Part shown: positions 35,437 to 44,281 of the stretch, in pieces
Layout of the letters: every line of letters begins with the position of its first letter
Numbering within the stretch: the stretch's first letter is position 1
Source: Cytophagales bacterium
GTDB taxonomy: Bacteria; Bacteroidota; Bacteroidia; Cytophagales; 172606-1
DNA: 64,000 bases
Reading direction: 5' to 3'
Assembly (NCBI GenBank): GCA_030446715.1
Contig: JAUJMU010000002.1
Coordinates: 660,814-724,813 of the forward strand
Notes under the pieces: generated by a model
Database searches by the model: none
The model's input: the letters and a program-made list of their open reading frames with translations, nothing else
Told to the model about the DNA's origin: nothing
Made by a program: the position numbers and the translations under genes

Positions 35437-36117
35437 ATGATTTCAAAGCTACCTGAGTGGGTCTGGACCGGTGCCTGGTTACTATCTTTCGTTGCCGGTA
35501 TGGTCAACGTAGTAGGGCTGCTTAGTTTCCAGCATCAGGCAGTCACGCACCTCACGGGCAGTACCTCCCAACTGGCTATGGCAATGGTTTCCCTTGATAC
35601 CTGGTCTATACTCCACCTTCTGGCCCTTATCGGTTTCTTTATTGCGGGAACGGTTTTAAGTGGTTTTCTGATCGGAGACTCCACCCTTGAACTGGGTCGC
35701 CAATACGGAATGGCTCTCCTGGCTGAATCGGTACTGCTTCTTGCGGCAGTACCCTCACTTAATAACGGCAGTCTAAGCGGCATTTACCTGGCCTGCTGCG
35801 CCAGCGGCCTTCAGAACGCGATGGTAAGTACTTACAGCGGTGCGCTTATCCGCACTTCTCACCTTACAGGATTGTTTACTGACCTTGGTATCTTCCTGGG
35901 GCAGGCCCTGCGCCAGTTGCCCGTGGATAAGAGACGGGTGCGCCTCTGCCTGCTCATCATTTCCGCATTTCTAAGCGGGGGGGTCGCCGGTACGTTAACT
36001 TTCACCTACCTTGGCAATGCTACTCTTTTGATTCCCGCTGCCCTCACCAGCCTTGCAGCTATTACGTACGGTTCCTATCGCCTCAACAAGGAGCGAGCCC
36101 AAAAACAATACGCGTAA
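35437..36117 (+). CDS. YoaK-family (DUF1275) membrane protein
   Basis: The 226-residue protein has six or so transmembrane helices and the family pattern. It opens with AWLLSFVAGMVNVVGLLSF and HLTGSTSQLAM, with LLAESVLLLAAV and ASGLQNAMVSTYSGALIRTSHLTGLFTDLGIFLGQ in the middle. DUF1275 proteins are small inner-membrane proteins of unknown transport function. It follows the small membrane protein closely and is convergent with the malectin gene. Confidence 0.9.
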   Translation: MISKLPEWVWTGAWLLSFVAGMVNVVGLLSFQHQAVTHLTGSTSQLAMAMVSLDTWSILHLLALIGFFIAGTVLSGFLIGDSTLELGRQYGMALLAESVLLLAAVPSLNNGSLSGIYLACCASGLQNAMVSTYSGALIRTSHLTGLFTDLGIFLGQALRQLPVDKRRVRLCLLIISAFLSGGVAGTLTFTYLGNATLLIPAALTSLAAITYGSYRLNKERAQKQYA

Positions 36118-36207
36118 GTGAACCGGTTTCGCTAGGGCACTTTGTTCTGCGCTGCCCCTTGGTGAGACCTAAAGCAAAAACCCATTTCGGCTTTCTTCAG
36201 CCAGCAT

Positions 36208-37692
36208 TTACTGTTTAAATACCTGGAGGGTTCTGGTACTCCCACCCGACTCGATTCGCAGGAAATACAGGCCAGGAGGAAAGCCAAGGGCATTTACCCG
36301 ATAATTTTCCCCAGGGCCTGCCTCAGACTTTTCGTAGTACAACTTACCGTACCGGTCATATACCTGCAGGTGTACCGGTGCTTGCGGAATGGTAGCCAGC
36401 GTAATAGTAAACTCATCGGACGTGGGATTCGGATAAACACCAGCCAGCAAATTCTCCTCCGGCAGCACCTGTACCGTGACCTCGTCGCTTGCCGAAGCGC
36501 CACGGTTATCCGTTACGGTTAACCGGAATACGTAGGTGCCTGCTACTAGGTCGTGGAGTTGCAGGTTAGAAGTAGTTTCGCCGCTGAACCTGGCGGCCGG
36601 GCCGCTTACTTGGTTCCATTGCACACTTGTTACGTAACCATCTTCGTCGGACCAGGTTCCTACTACGGTAGCCCGGTTGTTAGGGAGATTGAGGGTGATC
36701 ACTTTACTCCCCCTGCCGTTTGCATTGGCATTGGCAAGAGGCGGACGGTTGGAAGCCGTTGAAAGGAGAATTTCAATGGCGGCGATTTGAGGTCGGTTCA
36801 CTTTACCAGTAAAGCCCAAGGTAATGTTCCCATCATTGGTAGAGACTTCGAAAGTTTTTATCAGGGCCGTGGCTACGCCTGCCTCACGGGCAATATCAAA
36901 ATTAACCAAGTTATGCTCCCCGTCAATGTTTACGTCGAACACCCTTTTGCCCACCGGATCACCGGTGGTATCACCGCCGGGAACCCCGAAATAGATTTCT
37001 GCAAAATGCAATTTCACGGTGTAATTGCCGGGTGATACGGGCAGATAATAGTAAAACTGTCCCAAATCCTCATTGGAGATGCGTTCAGATCGATAAAGCC
37101 CGTCGGCATCAGTTCCCTGTACGTCGGGCAAGGCAGGAGCGTAATACGTGGTCTGAGAGAGAAATACGTAATTATCCGCATTGAAAATCACGCCCTGCGG
37201 GTCAATGTAGTCCGTCCCTCCCGCATTTAAGCGGTACACTGCTGAGGGAAGTTGCAGTGGCTGGTCGATCACGGTGAAATGGATGGTGGCTGATTCGCCC
37301 TCGCTTCCCGTTCCATTGGCGCCCGAGTAAGGCGTAGCCGTAACCGTATAGCTGCCCGGCTTGGGAGTCCAGCCCAGGTAATTGCCCTCCAAATCACCCC
37401 ACCAGGCGTAAGGCGGATAATTTTCCGTGTGAAGACTGTCGTTGAACGCAAAGACAACGCTTCCAATCGCTAAGGGTAAGGTGTTAGGCCTGAAACTTGC
37501 CCGCAGGTTAAGCTGCCGGGTAGGCAGCAGGGCCAGATTGATCACGTCGCCGGATCGCAATTGCACGATTGCTATCTCCGTATCGGCATTCATCAGTGTG
37601 AAACCTACTACGGCAAAGGGAGCCGGTTCCCTTTGAGCCCAGGCTTGCTGCATTAAGAAGAGGAAGAACAGGAGGAGTCCACGTTTTTTCAT
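36208..37692 (-). CDS. Malectin-PKD secreted protein with T9SS sorting domain
   Basis: The 494-residue protein has a signal peptide (ending AWAQ), a beta-sandwich region (about 25-145) and a malectin-like carbohydrate-binding domain (about 150-310: RLNAGGTDYIDPQG, YRSERISNED, YTVKLHFAEIYFG). A PKD/Ig-like domain (about 325-410, WSDEDGYVTSVQWNQVSG) and a type IX sorting domain follow (about 415-494, AGVYPNPTSDEF, FPPGLYFLRIES). Such proteins are exported across the outer membrane. No catalytic module is present, so carbohydrate binding or adhesion is the likely role. It is 32 bases downstream of a related gene. Confidence 0.9.
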   Translation of the reverse strand: MKKRGLLLFFLFLMQQAWAQREPAPFAVVGFTLMNADTEIAIVQLRSGDVINLALLPTRQLNLRASFRPNTLPLAIGSVVFAFNDSLHTENYPPYAWWGDLEGNYLGWTPKPGSYTVTATPYSGANGTGSEGESATIHFTVIDQPLQLPSAVYRLNAGGTDYIDPQGVIFNADNYVFLSQTTYYAPALPDVQGTDADGLYRSERISNEDLGQFYYYLPVSPGNYTVKLHFAEIYFGVPGGDTTGDPVGKRVFDVNIDGEHNLVNFDIAREAGVATALIKTFEVSTNDGNITLGFTGKVNRPQIAAIEILLSTASNRPPLANANANGRGSKVITLNLPNNRATVVGTWSDEDGYVTSVQWNQVSGPAARFSGETTSNLQLHDLVAGTYVFRLTVTDNRGASASDEVTVQVLPEENLLAGVYPNPTSDEFTITLATIPQAPVHLQVYDRYGKLYYEKSEAGPGENYRVNALGFPPGLYFLRIESGGSTRTLQVFKQ

Positions 37693-37724
37693 AAGACTTA
37701 TTGGTAAGATAATACCTGAAAAAG

Positions 37725-40490
37725 TTAGCGCTTTAAGAACTTAAGTAATACATAACCAGCTGGTGAGTCCAGTCCGAGCAGGTACAAGCCGGGTTGAAGA
37801 CCCGTTATGGGAAAGAGCAGTTGCTGCCCGTCAGGCACTTGATGGGCATTGCGTAGTCTTACTTTCCCGGTAAGATCACTCACCCAGGTTCCCCGTACCT
37901 GTCTGGCCGGAAAAGGCAGTTGTACGATAAGTTTGTGCGCTGCCGGGTTTGGGAATATGCTTACTCCTCCGGATGAAAAGGCTTCATTACCCGTTGCCTT
38001 CAGCCGGGCAGTACCCGATTTACTCATCAGGCTACCCGGAGTTTCGCCTTGCTGGGTATTGCCATCCGACGCGACTAATTCGCCCTTTGCCTCGGTACCT
38101 CCGTAGGAACTCGGCTCTGAAGCAGCCACAGGCACTACTTCAATGGCTGATACTTTTGCAAAATCGGCACTGCCATTGCTAAAATCAAGGTTTAAGGTAC
38201 CATCGGTCACGTTTACCGTAAAACTTTCCTGCACTGCCCGTAGAGATCCGCCTGCTTGAAGAAAGATATCGTATTCGGTAAGTTTTCTTTGCCCTTCAAT
38301 GTCTACATTAAACTTCCGGGCCCCAACCCCGCCACTGCCTCCTCCCGGCGCTCCCCACCAGATTTCGGCAAAATGCAGTACAATCTGGTAGCTGCCATTA
38401 CTTAAGGAAAATGCGTAGGAGAAATTGCCGTACCGTTCGCTCTGGTAAAGTGCCGGGTGGGTTGTAATGCCTATATCCTGACTGCTGCTATAGGTATTGC
38501 CTCCCGGGTAGATATTATCTTCGCTGAACAACTCTCCGGTAGCAGCGCTATAGGCTGCTCCTCCGGCGTTTAGGGCGAATCTGGTTTTTTGTTCCGGCGA
38601 TGCCTCTACGGTAAACACTACTTCAAAACTTGTGTTGCCGGTGTAACCGGGCAGGCTGGCTTCCAGCGTGGCCCGGTAAGTCCCTGGTGCTAACCCCGTA
38701 GAAGCTAACCCCGTAGAAGTGGCTGCTAGTTCAATTTCCGTACCTTCTGGTCCGGCTCCTCCCGTTGGGTTACGCACCGCAAGCCAGCCGGGAACACCAT
38801 CCGGATTGAATCGATAAGACGATTCCCCGGTTAGAGTCCAGAGCAGATTTTCTCCCGATGCGGCCTGCCCTGCCTGAGCCCGAAGGTTTACCTGGGGAAG
38901 GGAAAAACCGGCAACCTTGCGGGGGCTGCGCGTCAGACGGCTGCCGAACGTTCCTTTTTCCGGAATAGCCCCGTTGTCTATGGCCCCTTGTGCGACAATC
39001 AACCGGTCTTCCTGGAGTACTTTGGCAAAAGGAGCTACCAGCGTTCCGGGAAGGGTACAGCGCGTACGCCATTGGTTGCTTTCCGGGTCGTACTCCAACA
39101 CATCCGCAAAATCAGTATTATCGTCGCTCCCTCCTACTAGTAGAATTTTACCATCCATTGTCAACGTCTCCGGCTCAAAGTGAGAGCGTCCGGTGGGCAG
39201 GTCAGCAAGGCGGGTCCAGGCGTTCGTTACGGGATCATATACGTGCAGAAACCGGGTATTGCTGCGTCCGCCGTCGTGCCCTTTCTGGCCCCCAATGGTG
39301 TAAATTCTTCCCCCAACGGTGACGGCTCCGAGGTGATTACGGGGCTCGGGCAGGGGCGCGGCGGTCTGCCAGCCTGCGGCCAGGTTGTCCAGGTCCATCA
39401 CGTAGTGGTCTCCCGTGTCCGTATGCCGGTTGGGCAATACGCCACCGAATGCGTGAATCTTGCGCCCTACCCGGCTAGCCGCCCCGGAACCACGGGGAGC
39501 GGGCAACGGCGGGCCAAAGGACCAGGTATTGGTGGGGACATGGTATACCTGTACAGCATCAGTGACCGGTCCGGGATGATCCCCGGTAAAGCCGCCGATC
39601 AGCCAGACTGATTCTTCCGTTGCCACGGCACCCATGTGGGTTACCGGTATCGGCATACTGGCCAGCCTTACCCACCGGTCGCCCTGCGGCTCGTACCTTT
39701 CCGTCCGGCCCGTACCCTGCAGGTAGCCGAAGTAGCCGCCGAAGGTATACATATTCCCCCCAACAACTGCACTTTGTCCTTCTTTGCGCTCAACTGTCGA
39801 AGGCGCCAAGGCCATCCATTGACACTCCACCTGCGGCTCGCCGTTGAGGACTTCAATGGCCGACACGGTTGGCTGGTTGACACTGGCGAAAAAATCAAGC
39901 GTGAGCAGTCCATCGCTTACTTCGACCGGGAATGTTTTGACAACTGCCCGCATGGCCCCTGCCTCCTGGTAGATGTCGAAGTTGGTCAGGCCGCTTTGCC
40001 CCTCCAGGAACAGGTTGAACACGCGTTTGCCCGGGCCACCTTCTCCCCCGCCGGCAGCTCCCCACCAGAGTTCGACAAAATGCAGCCGGACGGTATATCT
40101 GCCGGCGTTCAAAGGAATATTGTAGCTAAATGAGTCCCGGTCTTCGCTGGTGCTTCGCTCTTTCCGGTAAAGCACATCCTTCTCCGTGCCAGCCACGTCG
40201 CCAATGGCAGGATTGGTAAATATTTTTCCTCCCGTAAAATAGGCGTCCTCCTCAAAAACTGTCCCCCCCACTGTTTGCCGGCCTCCTCCGCAGTTAATCC
40301 CCGGCAGGACTTGGCCTTCCTGCTTTGGGGCAGCAGGAATATGGATGGAAGAGGAAGGTATGTGATACCCAAAACCTCTTAAAGACGAAAAGCTAACCAA
40401 CAGGCCTGCCAGGAACAGAGTCCGGAAGTGAGGCAACGGGGGTAAACCCGACCGAAGGAGGAAGTAATCGGGCACTGACCGGACTTTCAT
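37725..40490 (-). CDS. Malectin-kelch-malectin secreted protein with T9SS sorting domain
   Basis: The 921-residue product carries, after an N-terminal export segment, a malectin-like domain (about 60-225, GRYTVRLHFVELWWG), then kelch-type repeats forming a beta propeller (about 230-510: VVGGNMYTFGGYFG, VWLIGGFTGDH, IHAFGGVLPNRH, IYTIGGQKGH, ILLVGGSDDN). A BACON/Ig-like linker (about 525-635), a second malectin domain (about 640-795) and a type IX sorting domain (about 845-921) follow. Two carbohydrate-binding domains flanking a propeller suggest a surface glycan-binding protein. A 15-bp tandem repeat near 38691-38718 gives the ASTGL duplication. It is probably transcribed with the gene at 36208. 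Confidence 0.9.
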   Translation of the reverse strand: MKVRSVPDYFLLRSGLPPLPHFRTLFLAGLLVSFSSLRGFGYHIPSSSIHIPAAPKQEGQVLPGINCGGGRQTVGGTVFEEDAYFTGGKIFTNPAIGDVAGTEKDVLYRKERSTSEDRDSFSYNIPLNAGRYTVRLHFVELWWGAAGGGEGGPGKRVFNLFLEGQSGLTNFDIYQEAGAMRAVVKTFPVEVSDGLLTLDFFASVNQPTVSAIEVLNGEPQVECQWMALAPSTVERKEGQSAVVGGNMYTFGGYFGYLQGTGRTERYEPQGDRWVRLASMPIPVTHMGAVATEESVWLIGGFTGDHPGPVTDAVQVYHVPTNTWSFGPPLPAPRGSGAASRVGRKIHAFGGVLPNRHTDTGDHYVMDLDNLAAGWQTAAPLPEPRNHLGAVTVGGRIYTIGGQKGHDGGRSNTRFLHVYDPVTNAWTRLADLPTGRSHFEPETLTMDGKILLVGGSDDNTDFADVLEYDPESNQWRTRCTLPGTLVAPFAKVLQEDRLIVAQGAIDNGAIPEKGTFGSRLTRSPRKVAGFSLPQVNLRAQAGQAASGENLLWTLTGESSYRFNPDGVPGWLAVRNPTGGAGPEGTEIELAATSTGLASTGLAPGTYRATLEASLPGYTGNTSFEVVFTVEASPEQKTRFALNAGGAAYSAATGELFSEDNIYPGGNTYSSSQDIGITTHPALYQSERYGNFSYAFSLSNGSYQIVLHFAEIWWGAPGGGSGGVGARKFNVDIEGQRKLTEYDIFLQAGGSLRAVQESFTVNVTDGTLNLDFSNGSADFAKVSAIEVVPVAASEPSSYGGTEAKGELVASDGNTQQGETPGSLMSKSGTARLKATGNEAFSSGGVSIFPNPAAHKLIVQLPFPARQVRGTWVSDLTGKVRLRNAHQVPDGQQLLFPITGLQPGLYLLGLDSPAGYVLLKFLKR

Positions 40491-40802
40491 AACTTGAGGA
40501 CACTGGCTTGGTAAGTGATGAGGCTAATTAAAGTATAACTTTAAGCAAATACAAGTAGCTGACTGCCAGAATTTCAAGTATTCCTTTTGATATCACCAAT
40601 TCCACTCATTCGCTTATCTGATTGACGTTATTGATCAGCAGAACTATCCAGATCAACCGCTCCTTATTCCCCATGCTTTACTTGACCCGATTTAGGTGCA
40701 AATTGTGCGCAAACAAAAAAGCAGTGACAATCTTTCAAATTGCAGCTGCTCAATTTTAAACTCAGATGAGGTGGAATTGCAACAGTTTACTGGAGGAATT
40801 TT

Positions 40803-42073
40803 TCAGGCAGCTAATCTTTCCTGTTCAAGATAAGGCTGGTACTGTCGGGGACTTGTGTTGCCCGGTGCGGAATGGCGTCTTCTTTTGTTATACCAGCCCT
40901 CAATATATTCGGAAACAGAGAGTTCAGCCTGTTGCTTTGTCAGATAATCTTCATGGTAAACCAGCTCTGTTTTCAGCGTTTTAAAAAGCTTCCGGCTACT
41001 GCGTTATCCCAGCGGACCTCAGACCATGCCTGATTTGGGGTCCATTGCCTTTTCTGCTCATGCTTTGCTGTACAGGCAATCCTTTCAACTGTTCTTTAAA
41101 ATCGGTACAGGCATATTGAATACCTCTATCGGAATGGAACAACAAATCCTGCTTTACAGGTCTGTTTCTGACCGCCATTTTCCAGGCAGCTATCCTGGGG
41201 TCACAAGCTTTCATCGTATCACTCATGGACCTGAGATCAGATCTCATCTGAGGTCCGCCCAGCCAACCACCTTTCTGTCAGCCAGATCCAGGATAGCCCT
41301 CAGGTACAGCCATCCTTCCGGGGTTCTGATATAAGTCAGACCGGACACCCGCTTCTGCCCGGTGGCCTGTGCTGACAAGTCCCGGTCAGGGTGGTTTTCA
41401 GCTATGGCGTATTCGTGGTCAGAATCAGTAGTCTGCACCCGGTATTTCCTGCGGATAATACTTTTGATACTGGCTTTCTTCATGGACCTGCACGTGCCTG
41501 AGCACCGGGTCGGCCTGGCTACCCGTGGAGGAGAAGCCCGGATACCGGGTTCTTTCAACTCACTGGTGATCCCGGGGCTGCCATGGACCTCAGACCAGGC
41601 CCTGATTGGGGTCCGCGCTTTTTACTCTCATTATAAATTCTATCCATGTCAACCAGTAACGCCTGTTCTTTGATTACTCTGGAACCAACAGGGTGTTTTA
41701 GCCAGTAATAGTAACCGCTTACACTTACTCTCATCACCTTACACATCTTTTCAACAGCAAATACTTCCCGGTGCTCCTTTATGAACCGGAATATCTGCCC
41801 TCTCCCTGGAAAAGATGCTGACCGCCTCCATAATATATCGCCCTCTGACTGAGCCTCCTTCAACTCCTTTTGTAAACGTCTGATTTCTGCCTGTCCGGCT
41901 GAAAGACCTGGCTTCTCACTTACTGCCAGGCTACCATTCTGATGCTGCCTCCATTTGCTGATTCTACCCGGGTCGATCCCTGACCCGGCAGCCGCTGTTT
42001 TCACTGATCCCCGGGCATGAGATAGCTCTGCTGCCATCTGCCTGAATGCCTGGTCAAACACTTGTTTTTTCAT
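40803..42073 (-). pseudogene. IS3 transposase pseudogene (OrfA-OrfB)
   Basis: The OrfA part starts [20 protein letters not shown], with [11 protein letters not shown] as its helix-turn-helix. OrfB pieces follow in several frames: [20 protein letters not shown] and [14 protein letters not shown] first, then IIRRKYRVQTTDSDHEYA, VSGLTYIRTPEGWLYL and LFHSDRGIQYACTDF, and a C-terminus near YLEQERLAA ending at 40803. The breaks coincide largely with the inserts bounded by GGACC, plus further substitutions. It cannot make an active enzyme. Confidence 0.85.
41014..41614. repeat. Four ~30-bp GGACC-bounded inserts in one transposase gene
   Basis: Copies lie at 41014-41043, 41227-41256, 41484-41513 and 41585-41614. 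Each starts GGACCT on the plus strand. Three end GGTCC, while the copy at 41484 ends with the variant GGGTCGG. The copy at 41227 is a nearly perfect palindrome; those at 41014 and 41585 share most of their sequence (GGACCTCAGACCA...TGATT...GGGGTCC) and are weaker palindromes. Each interrupts a conserved IS3 protein motif (GNCWDN, GWALSDT, VARLMKKAS, KRYGSPRI), so they are insertions and not original sequence. In at least two cases one T of the expected sequence is missing at the junction. Confidence 0.75.
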
Positions 42074-42287
42074 GTGGTCAGATTTAATAATCTGTTAAAT
42101 CTGCCTGGCTTTTTCCCTCCAGTCAAAGCTAGCAAGTCCACTGCTCGACGACTATCTGCGCAAGGAGTTAGCCAAGCCCTCCTTAGCTTTTGCGTAAGTC
42201 CTACTTTGTATAATTCAAATATGTATTCAAAAAAAGATATGGCAAGAAAATTTGATTCTTGCCGTATCCTTATGATCCTGTTCTGGT

Positions 42288-44036
42288 TTAGTACCCCGGG
42301 TTTTGTACTAAAAATCCTTCTTCGCCGGAAGCGCCATCCATTGCCCGCTGAGGAACCGGGAACAATCTTTTGTTGACATCCCTATCGGTCTTCCCTGTCC
42401 AGTTACCCTCATATTTGCCAAACCGTATCTGATAGTTTCTTCTAAACCCTTCCCAGTAAAGTTCAAATCCCGATTCACGGAACAATATATTCAGGTCAAT
42501 GGTATTCAAGGCATCAGGAGTCTGGTCAGGCCGGGCATTTCTGGAAGTTCTCAAGGTATTTATATCGGCCAAAGCCCCGGCATTGTCACCATTTCTCAAC
42601 CTGGCCTCAGCACGCATTAAATAAATCTCTCCCAAACGGATCAAAACCAGATCAACACTACTATAGCTGCAACAATTGGGAGCGGTACGGCTGAATTGAT
42701 ACTTTGAAAACCGGTAACCCGTGTTATGTAAACTCCCCGGACCGGAAAAATCAACATTGCGGGTATGGTCAACATAGGTTAGGTTGGCACCACTGGTTCT
42801 TCTATTGATAACGGGATAGATCCTTACCTTACCGTCGGCGCAAGTCAAAATATTACCTCTGCTATCTTTTCTGGGGCCCCAGATAATACCACGAAGTATT
42901 CCCCGGTCCATTTCAAATTCTTTGGCATCCACGCAATAATAATGCTCCGAATCATTCCTTGGCGTTACCCCGGTAAGATCCTTAAGTCCATCAGGTATAA
43001 TCTGATTTCTTTTAAAGAAACGGGCATCGGCATCGGCAGGATCTACATTGCCGTAGGCATCTACCCATGTCTGGTAAAAATCAGGGGTAGCCGCTACCGC
43101 ATCCGTTCCACGGGTATTTGGAAATTCCGGTCTTGGAACCTGATCACCGGATATGGACCAGTAGGCCCACCGTTGGTGGTCGGTCTCCAGTACGCCTCTT
43201 TGGTCAAGTGCAAATATAAGTTCACGATTGGTATGGTTATTATCACTGAACAAATCAAAATATTCAGGAGATAATGCATAAGGTCCGGAAATAATATCAC
43301 CCGTATATTGTATCACCTTATCCATATCCTCTCTCCTGAAGTCGGGCGTACCGTACGGATTGCGGTAAACGGCCGCATTCAGATACAAACGTGCCAGCAA
43401 AGCCTTCACCGCATTTTGGCCAAGCCTAGCCGGGCCCTTATCGTTTTTAAGTACATCCACCACCGACAAAAGCTCCCTTTCGATATAATCAATGGCTGCT
43501 TGTCCCCTTAGAATTTCGGATCTTCCATCCGAAAGCTCTTTCCTGAAAACAAGTCCCCAGTTATCAAGTGCCAACATATTGAGATACGCCTTCATGGCTA
43601 CCATTTCGTAATACCCATCCTGGGCACCTGCATTACCGTTTTCAGCTTCCTGGCTTAATCGTTCCGCCGCAAATACGGCTCTCCATAAAGTTAACGTTAT
43701 TTGGGTCCAGGTATCCCCTACCAGGCTATTACTTGGGGTCATCAGATGCTGGTGAACCGCAATGAACCTGCCACCATCAAACCAGTCTGTACCTCCCCGG
43801 TAGGGAAGAATGCCTTCATCAGAAGCAACCTCTTGAAGTCCAAAATTAACCGTATGCGACCATACACCATGCCGGAGAAGACCGTATACCGGCGCTATGG
43901 ACCCACTTACAATTTCCGCCTGGCCGGTTCCCGTCAGAGACTCATCAAGAATCTCCTCCTCTAAGGTGGTACAACCGAAAAAGGCCAGTAAAAATACAGC
44001 TATCGGCAGGGTTTTCGTAAATCTTATATTTTTCAT
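42288..44036 (-). CDS. SusD/RagB-family outer-membrane glycan-binding lipoprotein
   Basis: From ATG 44036 the product has 582 residues, with a lipoprotein signal (AVFLLAFFGC). The body shows SusD hallmarks: LNMLALDNWGLVF, the TPR-like helix region with AVKALLARLYLNAAVY, VLIRLGEIYLMRAEARLRNGDNAGALADINTLR, and a C-terminal LFRESGFELYWEGFRRNYQIRFGKY. SusD proteins cap the SusC channel and bind oligosaccharides or other nutrients. It lies downstream of the SusC gene on the same strand, as in most Sus loci. No glycosidase, sulfatase or sensor accompanies the pair, so the substrate cannot be read from context. Confidence 0.95.
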   Translation of the reverse strand: MKNIRFTKTLPIAVFLLAFFGCTTLEEEILDESLTGTGQAEIVSGSIAPVYGLLRHGVWSHTVNFGLQEVASDEGILPYRGGTDWFDGGRFIAVHQHLMTPSNSLVGDTWTQITLTLWRAVFAAERLSQEAENGNAGAQDGYYEMVAMKAYLNMLALDNWGLVFRKELSDGRSEILRGQAAIDYIERELLSVVDVLKNDKGPARLGQNAVKALLARLYLNAAVYRNPYGTPDFRREDMDKVIQYTGDIISGPYALSPEYFDLFSDNNHTNRELIFALDQRGVLETDHQRWAYWSISGDQVPRPEFPNTRGTDAVAATPDFYQTWVDAYGNVDPADADARFFKRNQIIPDGLKDLTGVTPRNDSEHYYCVDAKEFEMDRGILRGIIWGPRKDSRGNILTCADGKVRIYPVINRRTSGANLTYVDHTRNVDFSGPGSLHNTGYRFSKYQFSRTAPNCCSYSSVDLVLIRLGEIYLMRAEARLRNGDNAGALADINTLRTSRNARPDQTPDALNTIDLNILFRESGFELYWEGFRRNYQIRFGKYEGNWTGKTDRDVNKRLFPVPQRAMDGASGEEGFLVQNPGY

Positions 44037-44083
44037 TTTAGTTTGATTATCCACGTGATGGTAAATGAATCGTTTGTTTTCTT

Positions 44084-44281
44084 TTAGAATGTTACATTAA
44101 GACCCAGCAGAAATGTTCTTGCCCTTGGATACGTAAATCGGTCAATGCCAAAGGTTTGGATTCCACCTGAAGTAGATCCCGTATTGACTTCAGGGTCAAA
44201 TCCTGAATAATCGGTGATGACAAACAGGTTTTGACCGGTTAGCGTAAGACTGATCCGTGGGAAGGCGTTCCCAATCTGCTC
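44084..44281 (-). pseudogene. Displaced C-terminal segment of the SusC gene
   Basis: In the frame next to the SusC stop the DNA encodes EQIGNAFPRISLTLTGQN, then LFVITDYSGFDPEVN and a final TYPRARTFLLGLNVTF before TAA at 44084. This is the standard last strand region of a SusC barrel. One base is gained or lost near 44282, so the main frame ends early at 44239. Confidence 0.85.

Larger units (their letters stand above)
40791..42121 (-). mobile_element. Decayed IS3-family element carrying short palindromic inserts
   Basis: Both ends begin TGGAGG when read inward and share CAGGCAG about 20 bases in. The 1331-bp body encodes a broken IS3 OrfA/OrfB on the minus strand. No target duplication is visible. 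Four inserts of about 30 bp interrupt the transposase frame. The 300 bases between this element and the malectin gene (40491-40790) contain no gene that I can support. Confidence 0.75.
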
